Of a stretch of DNA of 64,000 nt, positions 11,868-48,959 are shown piece after piece; positions within the stretch are counted from its first letter, which is position 1; each line of letters opens with the position of its first letter. The position numbers and the translations under genes were made by a program. The notes under the pieces were generated by a model. The model saw nothing but the letters and a program-made list of their open reading frames with translations, made no database searches and was not told where the DNA came from. The DNA comes from Membranipora membranacea (taxonomy: Eukaryota; Bryozoa; Gymnolaemata; Cheilostomatida; Membraniporidae). The stretch is taken from assembly GCA_914767715.1 (NCBI GenBank), contig OU612070.1, positions 12,047,501 to 12,111,500 of the forward strand, written 5' to 3'.

Positions 11868-12791
11868 CTGAATATCAAAGTAAGGAAAACAATTTTTGTG
11901 TAACTTCAACAATAAAGAGGCCCTCAAATAAACAATGTTGTTTGAGAACATGATAAAAGTAGTAATTATCCTGAATGCTTCGGGATGTGGCGTGTGACAA
12001 GAACTTCAGTTTAAATCAACCTTTTCGATTTTAATTCTATTGTTTTTTTTAATCAACCAAAAGATGATGCAATCATTTCCAGTGGTGATGGTTGAGAATC
12101 AAACTCCAAAAAGTCGCTACTTTGTATTGCAACATCCATGATTTAACCCTGAAAATCAGCATTTGAAATGAGCAAAATCTGGATTCCATCTCAGCTAGTT
12201 GAGGTGTTACGAGAAAATCTACTCCTTTTCAAATTATCAGGTTAGCAAATATCAAGCCCTGACAGGGAGAAATGTATATTTTTATATTTTTATTTATCAA
12301 TTATCTGCCATGTTTTCAAACATGGCAAACATAACAAATGTTTCTATGTTATTGAAACTGTTATCATTCAGAAGCCTTGAGGTTGAATTTCCCTCATTTA
12401 CTTTTTAGTTGGAACTGCTAGTTTAATCCCACAATCCTGCAAAACAGTTTACAATAATTTGCACTTTTCCATTTCTTGCATTTTTGCTCGATAACTGTAC
12501 TACCAAATGAGTCTGCTAATCCTATCACCATTCAACATCTATTTGTATAGTAACTCATAGGTATAGATGACATAAATATGTATATAAGAGGTTGAAAGTT
12601 GGAGAAACTACACTACACCACACAACACAACCATCAATATATTGAAGCAGTAAACAGTAAACTGCTCCGAGTCTGAAGGCGTTGAAGAAATCATCAGAAA
12701 CACATAATTCGTAGACTCCTATGGCCTGATATCACCCAAAATTTGCTATGGACATTCATATAGTAACCTGACAGAGAAATGATGTTGTTCA

Positions 12792-12805
12792 GGGGGGGGG
12801 GGGGG
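12792..12805. repeat. Poly-G tract, spacer copy 1
   Basis: Fourteen consecutive G, followed by AAACC. The second spacer has fifteen G at 47715-47729 followed by TGGTGG. The length is prone to sequencing error. Confidence 0.85.
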
Positions 12806-14673
12806 AAACCAACTGTAAACTCAGATAAACTCACGTCCATTTATAGTTGTCGATACCCTGTGATAGCGTGTGAGTAACCTTGATATTGCTTGATTTTTTT
12901 TACCGGTATCAGTATACAGGTCTACGGACTAGATCCTGATGGAGCACAGAGAATTTAAGGTTTGATACCCATTGCACCATGGTGGCTGCCTACATTGTAA
13001 ACTCATATATACTATATAGCAATTATTTCTTAGCCCACACTTTCTGACTAGAAGCGGCCTCAGACATATATGCCAAACGTTAAGTTATGGTAGGTTTAGA
13101 GACATAAAGAATCCCAAAGTCAGGTCGAAGGTGTTACCTGAAACTGTCATTTCCACATACGTGTGAAAATATTACTTGTCTTGTACCAAAAAGAGGATGG
13201 TGTCATATTCGGGCAAGATTATATAATTTGTTCTGTGGGAAGCCAATGAAGTCTTGGAAACCATCTATGTTTAAACAAGCAAGGTCCATGAATTGTAAGA
13301 AGAACTAAGTTTGACGAATACTGACATGTGGAAACTTGAAGTTGATGGAACAAGTTTGTATTGACTAGATATATTGGACGATGTTAACAAGTTGGTGGTG
13401 GTATTTCTAACTGATGTGATTGACGATACAAACTCCAACCAGCTAATGCTTCAACAAGCCTGCACATCAACACAACTTCTGTAATCTAATGGAAACAAAA
13501 CTCTCTAAAGGGATGATTTCAGCAGGTCTGCTTTGCAAAGTGTATTTATTCTACGATTGTAATAGCGTGTTCCTACCTAAAAAAGGTTTTTGGTACAAAA
13601 AAGATTTTTTTTCTGCCCTTATAACACTCTCCTTGTCTTAGCAATCAGTCCCAAGACATGACAATATATAATCCAAGGTCAACTGAATAAAAAGTTGCCC
13701 TCCCTCAACCAACTAAGGAAAACTTATTGGTAAGAAAATCTTAGAACTACTGTTCACAGCCAATGATAGGCTTTTATGTTACTCACATATTCTTTCCTTC
13801 AATCTTACATCCGGTCACCACGCCGGTCTTGAAAGAAACTAAGTCTGTCAATTTCCCTCCCACCTCCCTATCACTAACCTATGTCGTCCATTGTGGAAAT
13901 TCTAACAATTTCCTGGTGATGGTGTTCATTTGTTCGTCAATTCTGCACCAGATTAACAACATCTAATACTATGGCAAGTAACCTGTCTGCCAAACAACAT
14001 ATACAGTGGCGTTGATCGTCACTTTCGGTTACAAATGCGTGAAGCGCCCCATATTTTTTTCCCCTATAATATGTTACATTTTAAGAAAGAAAAAAATATA
14101 TAGAATGTCATTTTAAAAGGGAAAACAAGTTGTTGTGGTAAGTCACAGAGTAAGCTTTGTCCGATCGAATGGAAATCATTGCAAAGAAATTTTCCTGGTA
14201 AATGACAGAAAGTTCATAATAAAACTAATAGAAATGATGCTCAAAGTGATCATTAAAATAGAAAGAAACTAGCCATTTTTTGTCATATAAAGTTTTTCAA
14301 AATAGATATTTAAAATTGGTTGAAAATTGAGTGCAAAAACATGCACACAGCGAGTATTAGTTCTTTTTCTGCAAGTAATATAGGTCAATCTTACAGAGGC
14401 AGCTTGTAATATGAACGATTCAACTTTTTCAGCCAGAAAGGAAAAAAGAAGGAAAACAGATAAATGCAATTGTGAGGAATATCAAATTTACCAGGTAATT
14501 CAATTTCCAATATAACTATGAACATATTATGCCGATGTGTCAGCAGAGGAAATAAAATGAAAGAAATCGTTGCAAAAACTATCAATTCTTGTTAAAATAA
14601 TCTTCGTTGAATTTAGTACATCCTTCTAAAGAGGTAGGGGTGCACAAAACATGAATAATGATCACAGCTGGTT

Positions 14674-38045
<23,372 letters not shown>

Positions 38046-40858
38046 GTCTCATAATGTCCGAAGTCTGAGTCAGTTTGGCGCTTGGTAGAAGTTGTTTAGG
38101 CGTGCAAAGCTAGATTCTTACTGGCTATTATAATCATAATACTTGCCATAAACCATCAGTGATAACAGTAATGCTAAGTGGGAGGCTTAGCTTTACTTTT
38201 ATCTTGCATGTGCTCTATATTGTTGGGAGTTGGAGGAAGCACCCTTATCGTCTGTTTGCTATGTAAACCCCTCACTTTCACTATCAGTTTGGTATTCTTA
38301 ATGCCACTTGACCCAGCTGATAAATTGGTGATTTGTTAATTAACTCAAGACTTCCAGGTTTAGATAAAACAATTCACTTTGACGAAAGTTAAGTTTGTTA
38401 TTGACAATATTGAAATACCTCAACCAAAGGTGAAACTGAGCTTTGATGGTAGAATGTCCAATGCAACTTGGATAGACTAGCTAGTGCTCCAAGGGTCCAG
38501 TGTTAGCTTGAATATGTTGTAGGTCCATGGGTTGCAATGCTGAAATAAGAAATTCCACTGGTCACTGGTGGTGGCCGTTATTCCAAACAGCGCCGCTACA
38601 AAAACAATTGCCGGCGGAATAATATTAAACAAAGATCACCTATTGCTATCTTATAAACAGTAGTTGTTGGACACAGATACAATAGCACTATCAATCCTAT
38701 TCCTGAGATTGTAAAAAAAAAGCTTTTGTTGTACAGATAATTGTCATTATGAATGTTATCTTAATGTACACCTGAGCTGTTGGGTAGACAGCATCACTGT
38801 CGTCTGGGTTCAGCAATGGGGCAACGTTCCTTGTGTCGTTGATGGAGGATTGGAAATTTCTTCTATACAGACTCGGCAGGACATGTTATATACTTTCTTC
38901 TGATTGCTTGATCGAAAGCTAACAGTTATTGAGCTGAGAAATGTGAGTTAGACAGGAATAGTATTAAGAAAGCTCGTCAAGAAGGGCTAGCCTCAACCTA
39001 AAACTAACAGGGTTTAACCTGGCCCACAGAGCAGCCGTGAGTCACCCGACATTTCTGGTTGACATCTTACCTGTGTTATATAGTCTCATATAACGCCACC
39101 AATGATCATACAAATATCATGAGCTGTTGCTTCAAATCGGAGCCTATCCTGTACTATTAAATTTTACCAACGTGCCTTTAGATGAGCCGTGTATTCATGC
39201 AGAAGACATCTAGCCTGGATGTCGTTTACAGCATGGATGTATATCATACATTCCATATAATATACATATAGGGACCTGCCATAGGTCATTCCTCATGATA
39301 GGGAAAAAGTTAATTTCAGTAATTGGTACAATTGTAGTAATAATATGTGTAGCCGTTGTGTTACCATCTTGCCGTGCCATATCACCAATATGAGTTGTTA
39401 CCTTGTTGATGGTCCCTGCAATGTTCTAGGCTCGTATATAGGTGATTAGGGAGAGATTGGTGTTAGAGGCATCTGATTCAGGTCCGTGGAACTCGAGCCC
39501 CACCGGGTGCACTGTTTGTCTAGTACTACCTGATTTGGCTGCCGTGGGCCATTCCTCTTAACTGACCTGGAATTATCAATGGATATGGGCAGGCACGTAA
39601 CCCAAAGCATTCAAATCCAAAGTTTGAAATTAGAAGGTGCAAAATATCAATCGGAAAACACTTAACCAGGATATTCACCATTGCAGGCTCAGTGCCTACG
39701 TAACCCGCAACATTGAATTGGCAGCAGTTTGAAACTCTCCCTGAAAGCAAAGGTTTGTAAAGATTTTTTTGCCGCTTTGAAGAATCACTTACTTAGAACA
39801 TACTGTGAGTGTTGCTCACTTGACTTTGAGCAAAGTAATCTACTGCTCTATCTAGTGACCAATAAATGACTCCTTGAAGGAATTTACATTATACATTTAC
39901 ATTTACGATGGGTACTGCGAGGGACAGCATGCACAGAGAGAAATATTGCGGTGTATGTGATAAGAGCCTGGTAAACAATCTTCTTGTGAGTTTGCGGTGT
40001 TTAAGTGTTATCCTAAACCAGGGTCTTATGGTAAATTGACTTAAATATTTCATTTACCAGAAGAACTACATGCTGTGGCTTTCTTATTGTAATCTTACGG
40101 TAAACATGTCATAATCATGAGTGCTTTGTCTCTGTGATTGCAGCATACATGACTATGACTATTCAACAAATGCATCACAACCAAGAAGAGAATACTTTTT
40201 GTTTGAAATCCGAAATTGGGAACAGGGCTTTATAATCTGCTTTAGAGGCAATACCCCTAAATCATTTTGACAGTGGTTTTGGTCATATTATGAATATTGC
40301 AATGTGTTTGCTGAGATTTGTGTTTATTTTCAATATTATTTGCTTGCCCACCGTGTGATACAATCTTACAGGGATTAAAAATAGAAAATTCATAATATTG
40401 TTGATATAAAAAAGTACAAAATTTCCAATTGCGTGTCAAAGGACAACGTGTCTTATACAGAGAAATATCAAGCCATTGTCAGTATGAACCAGAGATGCAG
40501 GAGAAAGACATGGTAGAACGTTTTGCTTCACTGTTATAATCTCTTCTGTTTCATGAGTAACCTGGTAGGCATGATAGTGGGAACAGAAAAACGTTTTAAC
40601 TACAGCGCATGTGAACTGATACGTGCTCCCATCAGGAAGCATAGATTTGATTTGTATCAACTAGCATCATCTGATCATTTGACTACAATCATCTAATCTG
40701 AAGTTTGGTGGTTTTGTGGTTTGAGTTGTTTAGTTCCCCATTCTCACACTCCGCCACGCACAGCTACGCTTACAGAGAGACAAAATGGACGACTTTAACG
40801 TGAGTGTTCTAGGCACAACACGGGGCCCACATTATCAGTCCCGAGACGGTGGGCAGCC

Positions 40859-40939
40859 AAAATTTTTTCAAACTCTTACTTAGTCTTACCCAAACAGGAA
40901 TCGTACCCGGGGCTGGCGATCAAGAGGCAGGCACCATGA
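40859..40939 (-). mobile_element. Possible tRNA-derived SINE fragment, spacer copy 2
   Basis: Duplicate of the fragment at 5975-6055, with the same B-box-like block at 40897-40907. Confidence 0.33.
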
Positions 40940-42458
40940 CTTTTTAGGGTAGTAGTTTATTGCAGTAAGTGATGTAGTGATTAGCTGCCATGGCTTCAAA
41001 GCAAGACAAACACCCTACCTGGTATCATAAACATGGAACTGCAGGAAATTGACCTGCATATTGTAGATAGCAACATGCCACATTGGTTTCTGTGAGCAGT
41101 CAACACTAGATAATTCCTTCATTCATGCTTAGATTTCACCTTGAACTTACAGGAAGTACAATCACCAATCCTAATTTCTCACAAGTTGTGTTCAAAGGCT
41201 GTCTCCAAATAAACCTTGAGGCATATGAGAACCTAGGTTATTCACTGCAGTCCTAATTTTATGTTGCTTAGTTACATTGGGAAAACCAGAATCAATCAAC
41301 TACAAGCATTGATATGAATTTATGGATCAGTGGTAAAATACATATCACAGCTATTTGTGGAGATATGCCATCATTGTGTAGCTTTGTGTCAGGATCTAAA
41401 CAAAGCTACAAAACTGGCATCTGGCCTTTTTTGATGCCCCAGTAACACCTTTAAAAACTCAGGCAAGCTGCCTTGTAACAAAATTTACCTCGTATGGATA
41501 ACCAGCATGGGATTGGCTTACTTGATCCCCATCACCAATTTGTTCGAATGAACGTGTAAAGCTGAAAGGCAACCTGCCAGTCAAAAAGTCTGTTAAAGAC
41601 AAGGCTACCAGCCAGCAATGAAGTCCCGGGGAGAGGGACAGGGACAGGGAGTTCATTGTAGCCAGGCATAAAAATATGTCATTTAACAAATATGTTATGA
41701 TCTATTATTTTGTATGAACTTACTATCTAACACTTACAGACTAGAAACTGGATATAATTCCGTTAATACTATAAAAAACAATATGCACATGGTTGGTTTA
41801 GCCTGCTATCAAACATGAAGTGCCAAGTTGTAAGACAGATTAATATCAGTTTGATTATTGATTAATCTATTATTACAACAGACAAAAAACAGTGAAGGAA
41901 TTGAATTCATGAATAGAATGAAATTTCAACAGTATATTTAAAATATATAGCATATATTACAGTCACAGATTAAAGCTCCCCACATCTTGACAAAAGTTTA
42001 CAAGGGTCAGATATTCTAGATTCTGAACTGTATGGCCAATCAGAGATGAGAGTCGGGTCTAGCAACCATACATCATTAGCCACTGCTTGGTCAGGGTCAA
42101 ATATGATATACCCTCAACCGTATAATATATATATCAGTGATTGAAAGCTGAAGTTTCAACTTGAAAGGGTCTTTTCCTGCAGCGGTAGTTTACTCCCTGT
42201 AATAAGCATGCTTTCTGTTATTGAATATTGCCAATACTTAGCTTATGTACAAATATTGAAAAATTATGAGAGATGTTAATAGAATGCATAGTTTTTGCAT
42301 TTGGCTTTGGCTCAGCTACGGTGCCCATCTGAAAACAAGACAAGTAAGACTGGCTATAAATTTATTTCTCATGATCCCCTCAATGCCTTAAATCTGACTT
42401 AAACAATTTTAATGGTTCCTTGTTATGGTACACATTACTAATGAGCTAGAAATTTTCA

Positions 42459-42636
42459 GCTGTCACAGCTTACTTGGATGAGCCAGAGGGTCAACACAAG
42501 AAGAGCAGCAGAAGCTATGAGATCTCCAGCTCCCGCAGCTGATTAGGATGAAGAAAGAGAACAGAGAGGAGCAGAAGCTGTGAGACCAACACTCACAGCT
42601 TAGATCAGGATGGGGAGCAGAAGCTTACGAGGAGAG
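42459..42636. repeat. Three imperfect purine-rich repeats, spacer copy 2
   Basis: Counterpart of 7571-7747. The short frame is kept with one Phe-to-Ser change, and there is a small insertion (GAGGA) in the third copy. Confidence 0.38.
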
Positions 42637-45041
42637 AAAGTGAGTTGGTATTTGAGGGAGGCAGAGATGTACCATCCACTCTACTCATACTCTTGTTGAA
42701 TCACCACCATCGTCAAATGTCCTTGAAATTGTTGAAATGGAACTTGAAAGGGCTCTTTATATGTTTATATGTTTTATTAAATTAACTTGATTGAGTGATC
42801 GCTAAGCAAAATCCCATTTCTTTTTTCAAGGGAATCATGGGTTTTTGCAATCGATGTTTAAATAAGTTATTTGAATTAAATGATCAGCCGAAATCAAATC
42901 TCCATTGTTTGAAGGGGAATCGAGAGGTTTTTGCAGTCTTAAATTTTTTAATTATATTGATCAATGAGCAAACGCAATCTCCCCTTTTTTTGGCCTACCC
43001 ACAGTGATGAACACCCGGTGCATATAAAACCGAGTGAACATCAAGGCTGGGCAGTGTTGGATGGAGAGCCCTTTTTAACATGTTTTTTTTTCTGGTATGG
43101 TATAGACTGCATTTTTGGTTAATTACTGTTTAATTTGGTTTATTCAAAAATAAAAACGGATTGTAACGTCAAAAAGGCATCTAAGCCACGAATCACTTGG
43201 AAATTGATTTAACATTGCATGTTACAACATTTGATTCAAACAAGTTGAGCTGGACACATGAGAATAAATTGACTTTACACTTTTTTTATGAGGTTGTAAA
43301 ATCAACAATGCGTAAAAGGGGATATATGTTCTGCTTGGGTATTTGGCCTCGAGTGGGTCGAATATCTGACAGATAGTGTACAAAGAAATGAATATCTGAC
43401 TATAATGTCAGTTGAAATATCGGGATTTACCCAGGCTGTCTGCCCCCACCCACCTCCCTGACAGCCTGTCCAGGCTAGAAATATGCACATGGAATATCGC
43501 GGCCATCAGCAAAGTCAACAACTCATATCTGGTCTGTTGATGGCATATCAAGATGGAAACACAAAGGCTACGCATAATATTACTACAATTGTAACCAATA
43601 CCCATTATTGAAAATAGAGATGCATCATTTTTAGGTGGTCAAATTTTTTCCCTAACATGTGGTATGAGCTATGGCTGGTCCTCATTTGTATGCTAAATGG
43701 AATGTATGATATATATCAAGGCTGCAAAGAAAGTTAATGACAGTGAAATGTAACATTGTTGTGATCAGTAGTTGTCGCCTCCTTCGTTGTCTAATCATTT
43801 TAGTACAGGGTAGGCTCCAGGTTTGAATCAATTCAATTCCATCAGTTCACTCTTTCCCTTATTGAAATATTACTATTCAACTCACATGCTCTCTCCCAAT
43901 AAACCTTATATCATCAAGACACAGTACTAAAGCATTACAGACAGCATAAACTCAGTACATTACCATATATAAACATATAATATACCAACTAAAGGGACTA
44001 CTCTCTGTTATATCAGCCGCAAGCAAATAGAAACTTCATCCCTTCTACACAAACATCTGAGAAAGTCATCTGAGAGACATTACTTACTGTGCACTAGAGG
44101 ACCTCATTCAGTATGGATCTCCTCTCTGACAAGTTGTCTCAGCCAATTATGCAAAATGGTACAAGTAGATTCTCAACAATTGAATAAAATGACATACAGG
44201 GCAGCTCTGGGCATGCCTGATCTTCCACTGCGGGCCTTTACGGGAGCCCTGCTGGCTAACCTCTGGTATGAAGTGTCGAGTCTGGCTTTGTGAGGAACAG
44301 GATTGCCTCAACCCTTGTCTCAGACTATCTGGCACCCCTTTTGTTTTAATGTTTCTCATTACCAGTTCTACCTATTAAATTTTAATTACTAAGACAAAAG
44401 AAAAAAAATTGACTGCTAATATAATTTTATTTTTATTATATTATATAAAATAATAAATATATCATTAAAATAAAGAGAAATAATATTCTAGCTTTGAATA
44501 TTGAATATTATATGAATCCAACCTGAAAATATTGATTTTAGAAAAAAAAGAAGTTCAGAATAAAATATATATATTTAATGTTATTGCAATACAAAACAAT
44601 TCTATATTTAATTCAATAAATTAATACATATATGCTGCATATTTCAAGACACCCACCTTTCTAACACTGTCTTTCATTGTGATTGATCAGGTTTTAACAT
44701 TTTAATATATTGTTATCTAATTTTAATTGAATTAAAAACTACGATTTTACGTTACTTTTTTATTTCAGCGTATAAGTCACATTTTTGGATTACCGAATAA
44801 GTAAATCAATTATAGTTAGCTGAATCCGAGGAGTTTTTACAGCAAAAGGTCTCATCTGCTTCTTTTATGGCTTATATAAAACTATGCAAACGTATGGTCT
44901 CATCTGTAAATAATCAAGGGAGATTACTCCCAAAAACACAACCACATTATAACCGGAGAAAATTGAACAATGACAAAAAAATTGAGAGTATGCCTGATGT
45001 TAATCGCCCTTGACTTACGAGAATATAACTCCTATCTTTGA

Positions 45042-45278
45042 TGGTTTTATACAATAATTAATATTGAATATGATGGAGCTACATATTTGAGTGACCTCAA
45101 ACTGTTCAAAAAATCTGGGATTGATCATGTGATTCTGATAGACTGTGTTCGATCTTATAAGCACTATGAACAGAAAAACAACGGGCAGACACAATGGCCT
45201 CATTTAATTATGTTGAATCAAAAATATCAAATACACGCAACACAGTCAGATATTGAGATTGTAGAGTATAGCTTGTAA
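45042..45278 (+). CDS. Candidate terminal exon of an unrecognised plus-strand gene, spacer copy 2
   Basis: Duplicate of the frame at 10120-10356. The protein from SDLKLFKK to VEYSL is identical between copies, and the TAA and downstream AATAAA are kept. About 35 extra bases lie just upstream in this copy (around 44970-45004). Identity at this level reflects the recent duplication and is not by itself evidence of selection. Confidence 0.33.
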   Translation, partial: WFYTIINIEYDGATYLSDLKLFKKSGIDHVILIDCVRSYKHYEQKNNGQTQWPHLIMLNQKYQIHATQSDIEIVEYSL

Positions 45279-45501
45279 TTTCATTTAACCCTGCTGCTAC
45301 ATTGTTCTAACTTTTCTTTTCCTAGCTATTGTGTATTATCTTGTGTGATGTTCTACTGCTAATTAATGCCTGCGTTTACTTTGTAATTTTACCTGTCATT
45401 GTTTCTTGATTTTCAATTACATGTCTTTTTAATTCTACACCATATTTTTATCAATTTTTCTGTTTTCCGGGTACAAGTCCTAAGGACTTATTCTTCTCCA
45501 G

Positions 45502-45507
45502 AATAAA
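45502..45507 (+). terminator. Possible poly(A) signal AATAAA, spacer copy 2
   Basis: Same hexamer and position relative to the ORF ending at 45278 as in the first spacer copy. It supports a common 3' end only weakly, because the whole block is duplicated. Confidence 0.28.
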
Positions 45508-45513
45508 CATGGA

Positions 45514-45536
45514 ATATATATATATATATATATATA
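45514..45536. repeat. TA dinucleotide microsatellite, spacer copy 2
   Basis: Same run and same length as at 10592-10614. Confidence 0.9.
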
Positions 45537-46018
45537 GCCATCTAAGGTTATTCTTGGCAAGAGAATTGTTGAAAACTCACAACACAGTTATTATCAGGCC
45601 GGCCTTGGTGTTCTATTTTGAAAGGTAATGAAAACTAGCAATTCATTTTTTCTCTCCAAATTTATTGGTATAATTTTCAGTGTAGTTTTTATTTGAACTG
45701 CCTTACTGATTGCAACAAAATTACAAACATTATGAATAATCTGGTCGGCTTCTGTCATAGAGGAAGGGAAAGTCAAAATTAAGACAACAATATGCAACAA
45801 ACTTGCGAATTGAGATAGTGAAAGAACTTGGATGCAAATTTCTAGAATCAAACTGATGACGAGCATTAACGTCTATACATGTAAAATCTACATACACACA
45901 AGCCCCATTATCGCTTCTCACCATTAAACGTAATGTATTACTAAAATCACTAGACAATTTTATCTCTAAAACATTTAAATTGTTAGGATGAGCCCTTTCC
46001 CAATGATCTGCTATTGAA

Positions 46019-46789
46019 TTAATTGGCCACAGATGTTGTATTTCCATATGCTGGCACATTAGAGGGGACGTAAATGTCACCTTGTTGCTGTATACATGCA
46101 TATCCATCGCCTCCATCTGCAAGATATAATCAGAATATAGCATGTTTTAAGTTTGCCTTAACATTATCCTCATCATTTTTGAACCAGAGAAAATTATCTA
46201 CTCTTGAGTACAGGCACCTGGACCAATAGTACTAATGCGGCACCCTATACCCATGCATACTGGAAACCTTGCTACTCTTTGAAGAGGCATTGAGGGTTCT
46301 TTTCACCTCTGGTATTTACCTGTGATAGGTTTAGACCCCTATCGAAAATATCTGGCTAGGATCAGTGGTTTGGCAGTACCAAATCAGGAACTACTGCCGA
46401 CGATTAATACTTGTCTTGTGTTGTATAACATGATATTTGTGTTGTATTGTGTAAAAATTAAAATATTATTATACAATACAAGACAAGTATCGATGCATTA
46501 ACATAGCAAAGCAAGCCTTTGATGTAAATAAATGTGTAAAATTGCAATAGTTTAATGTCTAGGTTCAGTTCCATGCGTCCGCAGTAATTCCTGATTTGGT
46601 ACTGGCAAACCACTGATCTTGAATTGAGATATTTATTATAGTAATATCAAACTTGTGATTTGATCCCCCGTGCCACCAACCTTCATTTCTGTAATAATTC
46701 AGCCATAAGTATCTTACCAAGAAGAAGATTATTCATCGGTTCCACTACTTGATCATTCACAGCATCATGGTAATTGAGCTCGTACACAA
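46019..46789 (-). CDS. Candidate two-exon tyrosine-rich protein tail, spacer copy 2
   Basis: This is the duplicate of the candidate at 11097-11867: exons 46718-46789 and 46019-46116 with the same lengths, splice sites and phases. The reading frame is kept; the one residue difference I saw is Thr to Ala (VPAYGN). In a different frame of the last exon the two copies differ by a nonsense change, which is consistent with the spliced frame being the real one, though weakly. Confidence 0.38.
46360..46618. mobile_element. MITE-like element, spacer copy 2
   Basis: Same element, ends and internal inverted repeats as at 11438-11696, at the matching place in the second spacer. It was therefore present before the segmental duplication. 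Confidence 0.65.
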
Positions 46790-47714
46790 CTGAATATCAA
46801 AGTAAGGAAAACAATTTTTGTGTAACTTCAACAATCAAGAGGCCCTCAAATGAACAATGTTGTTTGAGAACATGATAAAAGTAGTAATTATCCCAAATGC
46901 TTCGGGATGTGGCGTGTGACAAGAACTTCAGTTTAAATCAACCTTTTCGATTTTAATTCTATTGTTTTTTTTAATCAACCAAAAGATGATGCAATCATTT
47001 CCAGTGGTGGATGGTTGAGAATCAAACTCTAAAAAGTCGCTACTTTGTATTGCAACATCCGTGATTTAACCCTGAAAATCAGCATTTGAAATGAGCAAAA
47101 TCTGGTTTCCATCTCAGCTAGTTGAGGTGTTACGAGAAAATCTACTCCTTTTCAGATTATCAGGTTAGCAAATATCAAGCCCTGAAAGGGAGAAATGTAT
47201 ATTTTTATATTTTTATTTATCAATTATCTGCCATGTTTTCAAAAATGGCAAACATAACAAATGTTTCTATGTTATTGAAACTGTTATCATTCAGAAGCCT
47301 TGAGGTTGAATTTCCCTCATTTACTTTTTAGTTGGAATTGCTAGTTTAATCCCACAATCCTGCAAAACACTTTACAATAATTTGCACTTTTCCATTTCTT
47401 GCATTTTTGCTCGATAACTGTACTACCAAATGAATCTGCTAATCCTATCACCATTCAACATCTATTTGTATAGTAACTCATAGGTATAGATGACATAAAT
47501 ATGTATATAAGAGGTTGAAAGTTGGAGAAACTACACTACACCACACAACACAACAATCAATATATTGAAGCAGTAAACAGTAAACTGCTCCGAGTCTGAA
47601 GGCGTTGAAGAAATCATCAGAAACACATAATTCGTAGACTCCTATGGCCTGATATCACCCAAAATTTGCTATGGACATTCATATAGTACACTTGACAGAG
47701 AAGTGATGTTGTTC

Positions 47715-47729
47715 GGGGGGGGGGGGGGG
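47715..47729. repeat. Poly-G tract, spacer copy 2
   Basis: Fifteen consecutive G, the counterpart of 12792-12805. Confidence 0.85.
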
Positions 47730-48959
47730 TGGTGGCAATCCAACTGTAAACTCAGATAAACTCACGTCCATTCATAGTTGTCAATACCCTGTGATAGCGT
47801 GTGAGAAACCTTGATGTTGCTTGTTTTTTTTGGTTACCGGTATCAGTACAGGTCTACGGACTAGATCCTGATGGAGCACAGAGAATTTAACGTTTGATAC
47901 CTATTGCACCATGGCGGCTGCCTACATTGTAAACTCATATATAGCAATTATTTCTTAGCCCACACTTTCTGACTACCAAAAAGAGGATGGTGTCATATCC
48001 GGGCAAAATTATATAATTTGTTCTGTGGGAAGCCAATGAAGTCTTGGAAACCATCTAGCCTATGTATAAACAAGCAAGGGCCGTGAATTGTAGGAAGAAC
48101 TAAGTTTGACGAATATTGACATGTGGAAACTTGAAATTGATGGAGCAAGTTTGTATTGACTAGATATATTGGCGATGTTAGCAAGTTGGTGGTGGTATGC
48201 CTAACTGATGTGATTGACGATACAAACTCCAACCAGGTAATGCTTCAACAAGACTGCACATCAACACAACTTCTGTAATCTAATGGAAACAAAACTCTCT
48301 AAAGGGATGATTTCAGCAGGTCTGTTTTGGCAAAGTGAATTTATTCTACGATTGTAATAGAGTGTAACTACCTGAAAAAAAAAATTTAGAATGTCATTTT
48401 AGAAAGGGAAAACAATTGTTGTGGTAAGTCACAGGGTAAGCTTTGTTCGATCGAATGCAAATCATTGCACAGAAATTTTCCTGAAGAATGCCAGAAAGTT
48501 CATAATAAAACTAAAAGAAATGATGCTCAAAGTGATCATTAAAATAGAAAGAAACTAGCCATTTTTTGTCATATATAGTTTTTCAAAATAAATATTTAAA
48601 ATTGGTTGAAAATTGAGTGCAAAAACATGCACACAGCGAGTTTTAGTTCTTTTTCTGCAAGTAATATAGGTCAATCTTACAGAGGCAGCTTGCAATTTGC
48701 ACAATTCAACATTTTCAACCAGAGAGGAAAAAAGTAGGAAAACAGATAAATGCAATTGAGAGTAATATCAAATTTACCAGGTAATTCAATTTCCAATATA
48801 ACTATGAACATATTATGCAGATGTGTCTGCAGAGGAAATAAAATTGAAGAAATCATTTCAAAATCTGTCAATTCTTGTCAAAATAATGTTCGTTGAATTT
48901 AGTACATTCTTCTAAAGAGGTAGGGGTGTACAAAAAATGGTTAATGATCACAGCTGGTT

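Larger units (their letters stand above)
3096..14673. other. Spacer between genes A and C
   Basis: About 11.6 kb between the stop codon of A and the start codon of C, including the C promoter (expected just above 3095, no clear TATA box) and the 3' UTR of A (below 14674). Listed separately are the MITE, the SINE fragment, the candidate exons at 10120-10356 and 11097-11867, and simple repeats. Outside those I see no gene: the longest frames are short, shift between copies, or lie in AT-rich DNA. The stretch 13050-14095 contains about 650 bp in two blocks that the second spacer lacks. Confidence 0.6.
38046..48959. other. Spacer between genes B and A
   Basis: About 10.9 kb, the near-identical counterpart of 3096-14673, containing the promoter of gene A (above 38045) and the 3' end of gene B. 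It lacks 58 bp found at about 4206-4263 and the two blocks noted in the first spacer, and has about 35 extra bp near 44970. No additional gene is recognisable. Confidence 0.6.

Noticed and set aside
12306-12327. A perfect small palindrome TGCCATGTTT-TC-AAACATGGCA as a regulatory hairpin.
   Set aside because: The second spacer copy has a mismatch in the arm and there is no adjacent promoter or gene end; likely chance.
13763-13966. A 67-codon plus-strand frame beginning MIGFYVTHIFF.
   Set aside because: The region is absent from the second spacer, and no splice site or family signature supports coding.
14269-14585. Overlapping minus-strand frames just after the gene A stop codon, also present after gene B.
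   Set aside because: They lie in the expected 3' UTR and differ by many non-conservative changes between copies; shared openness over 65 codons is explained by descent.
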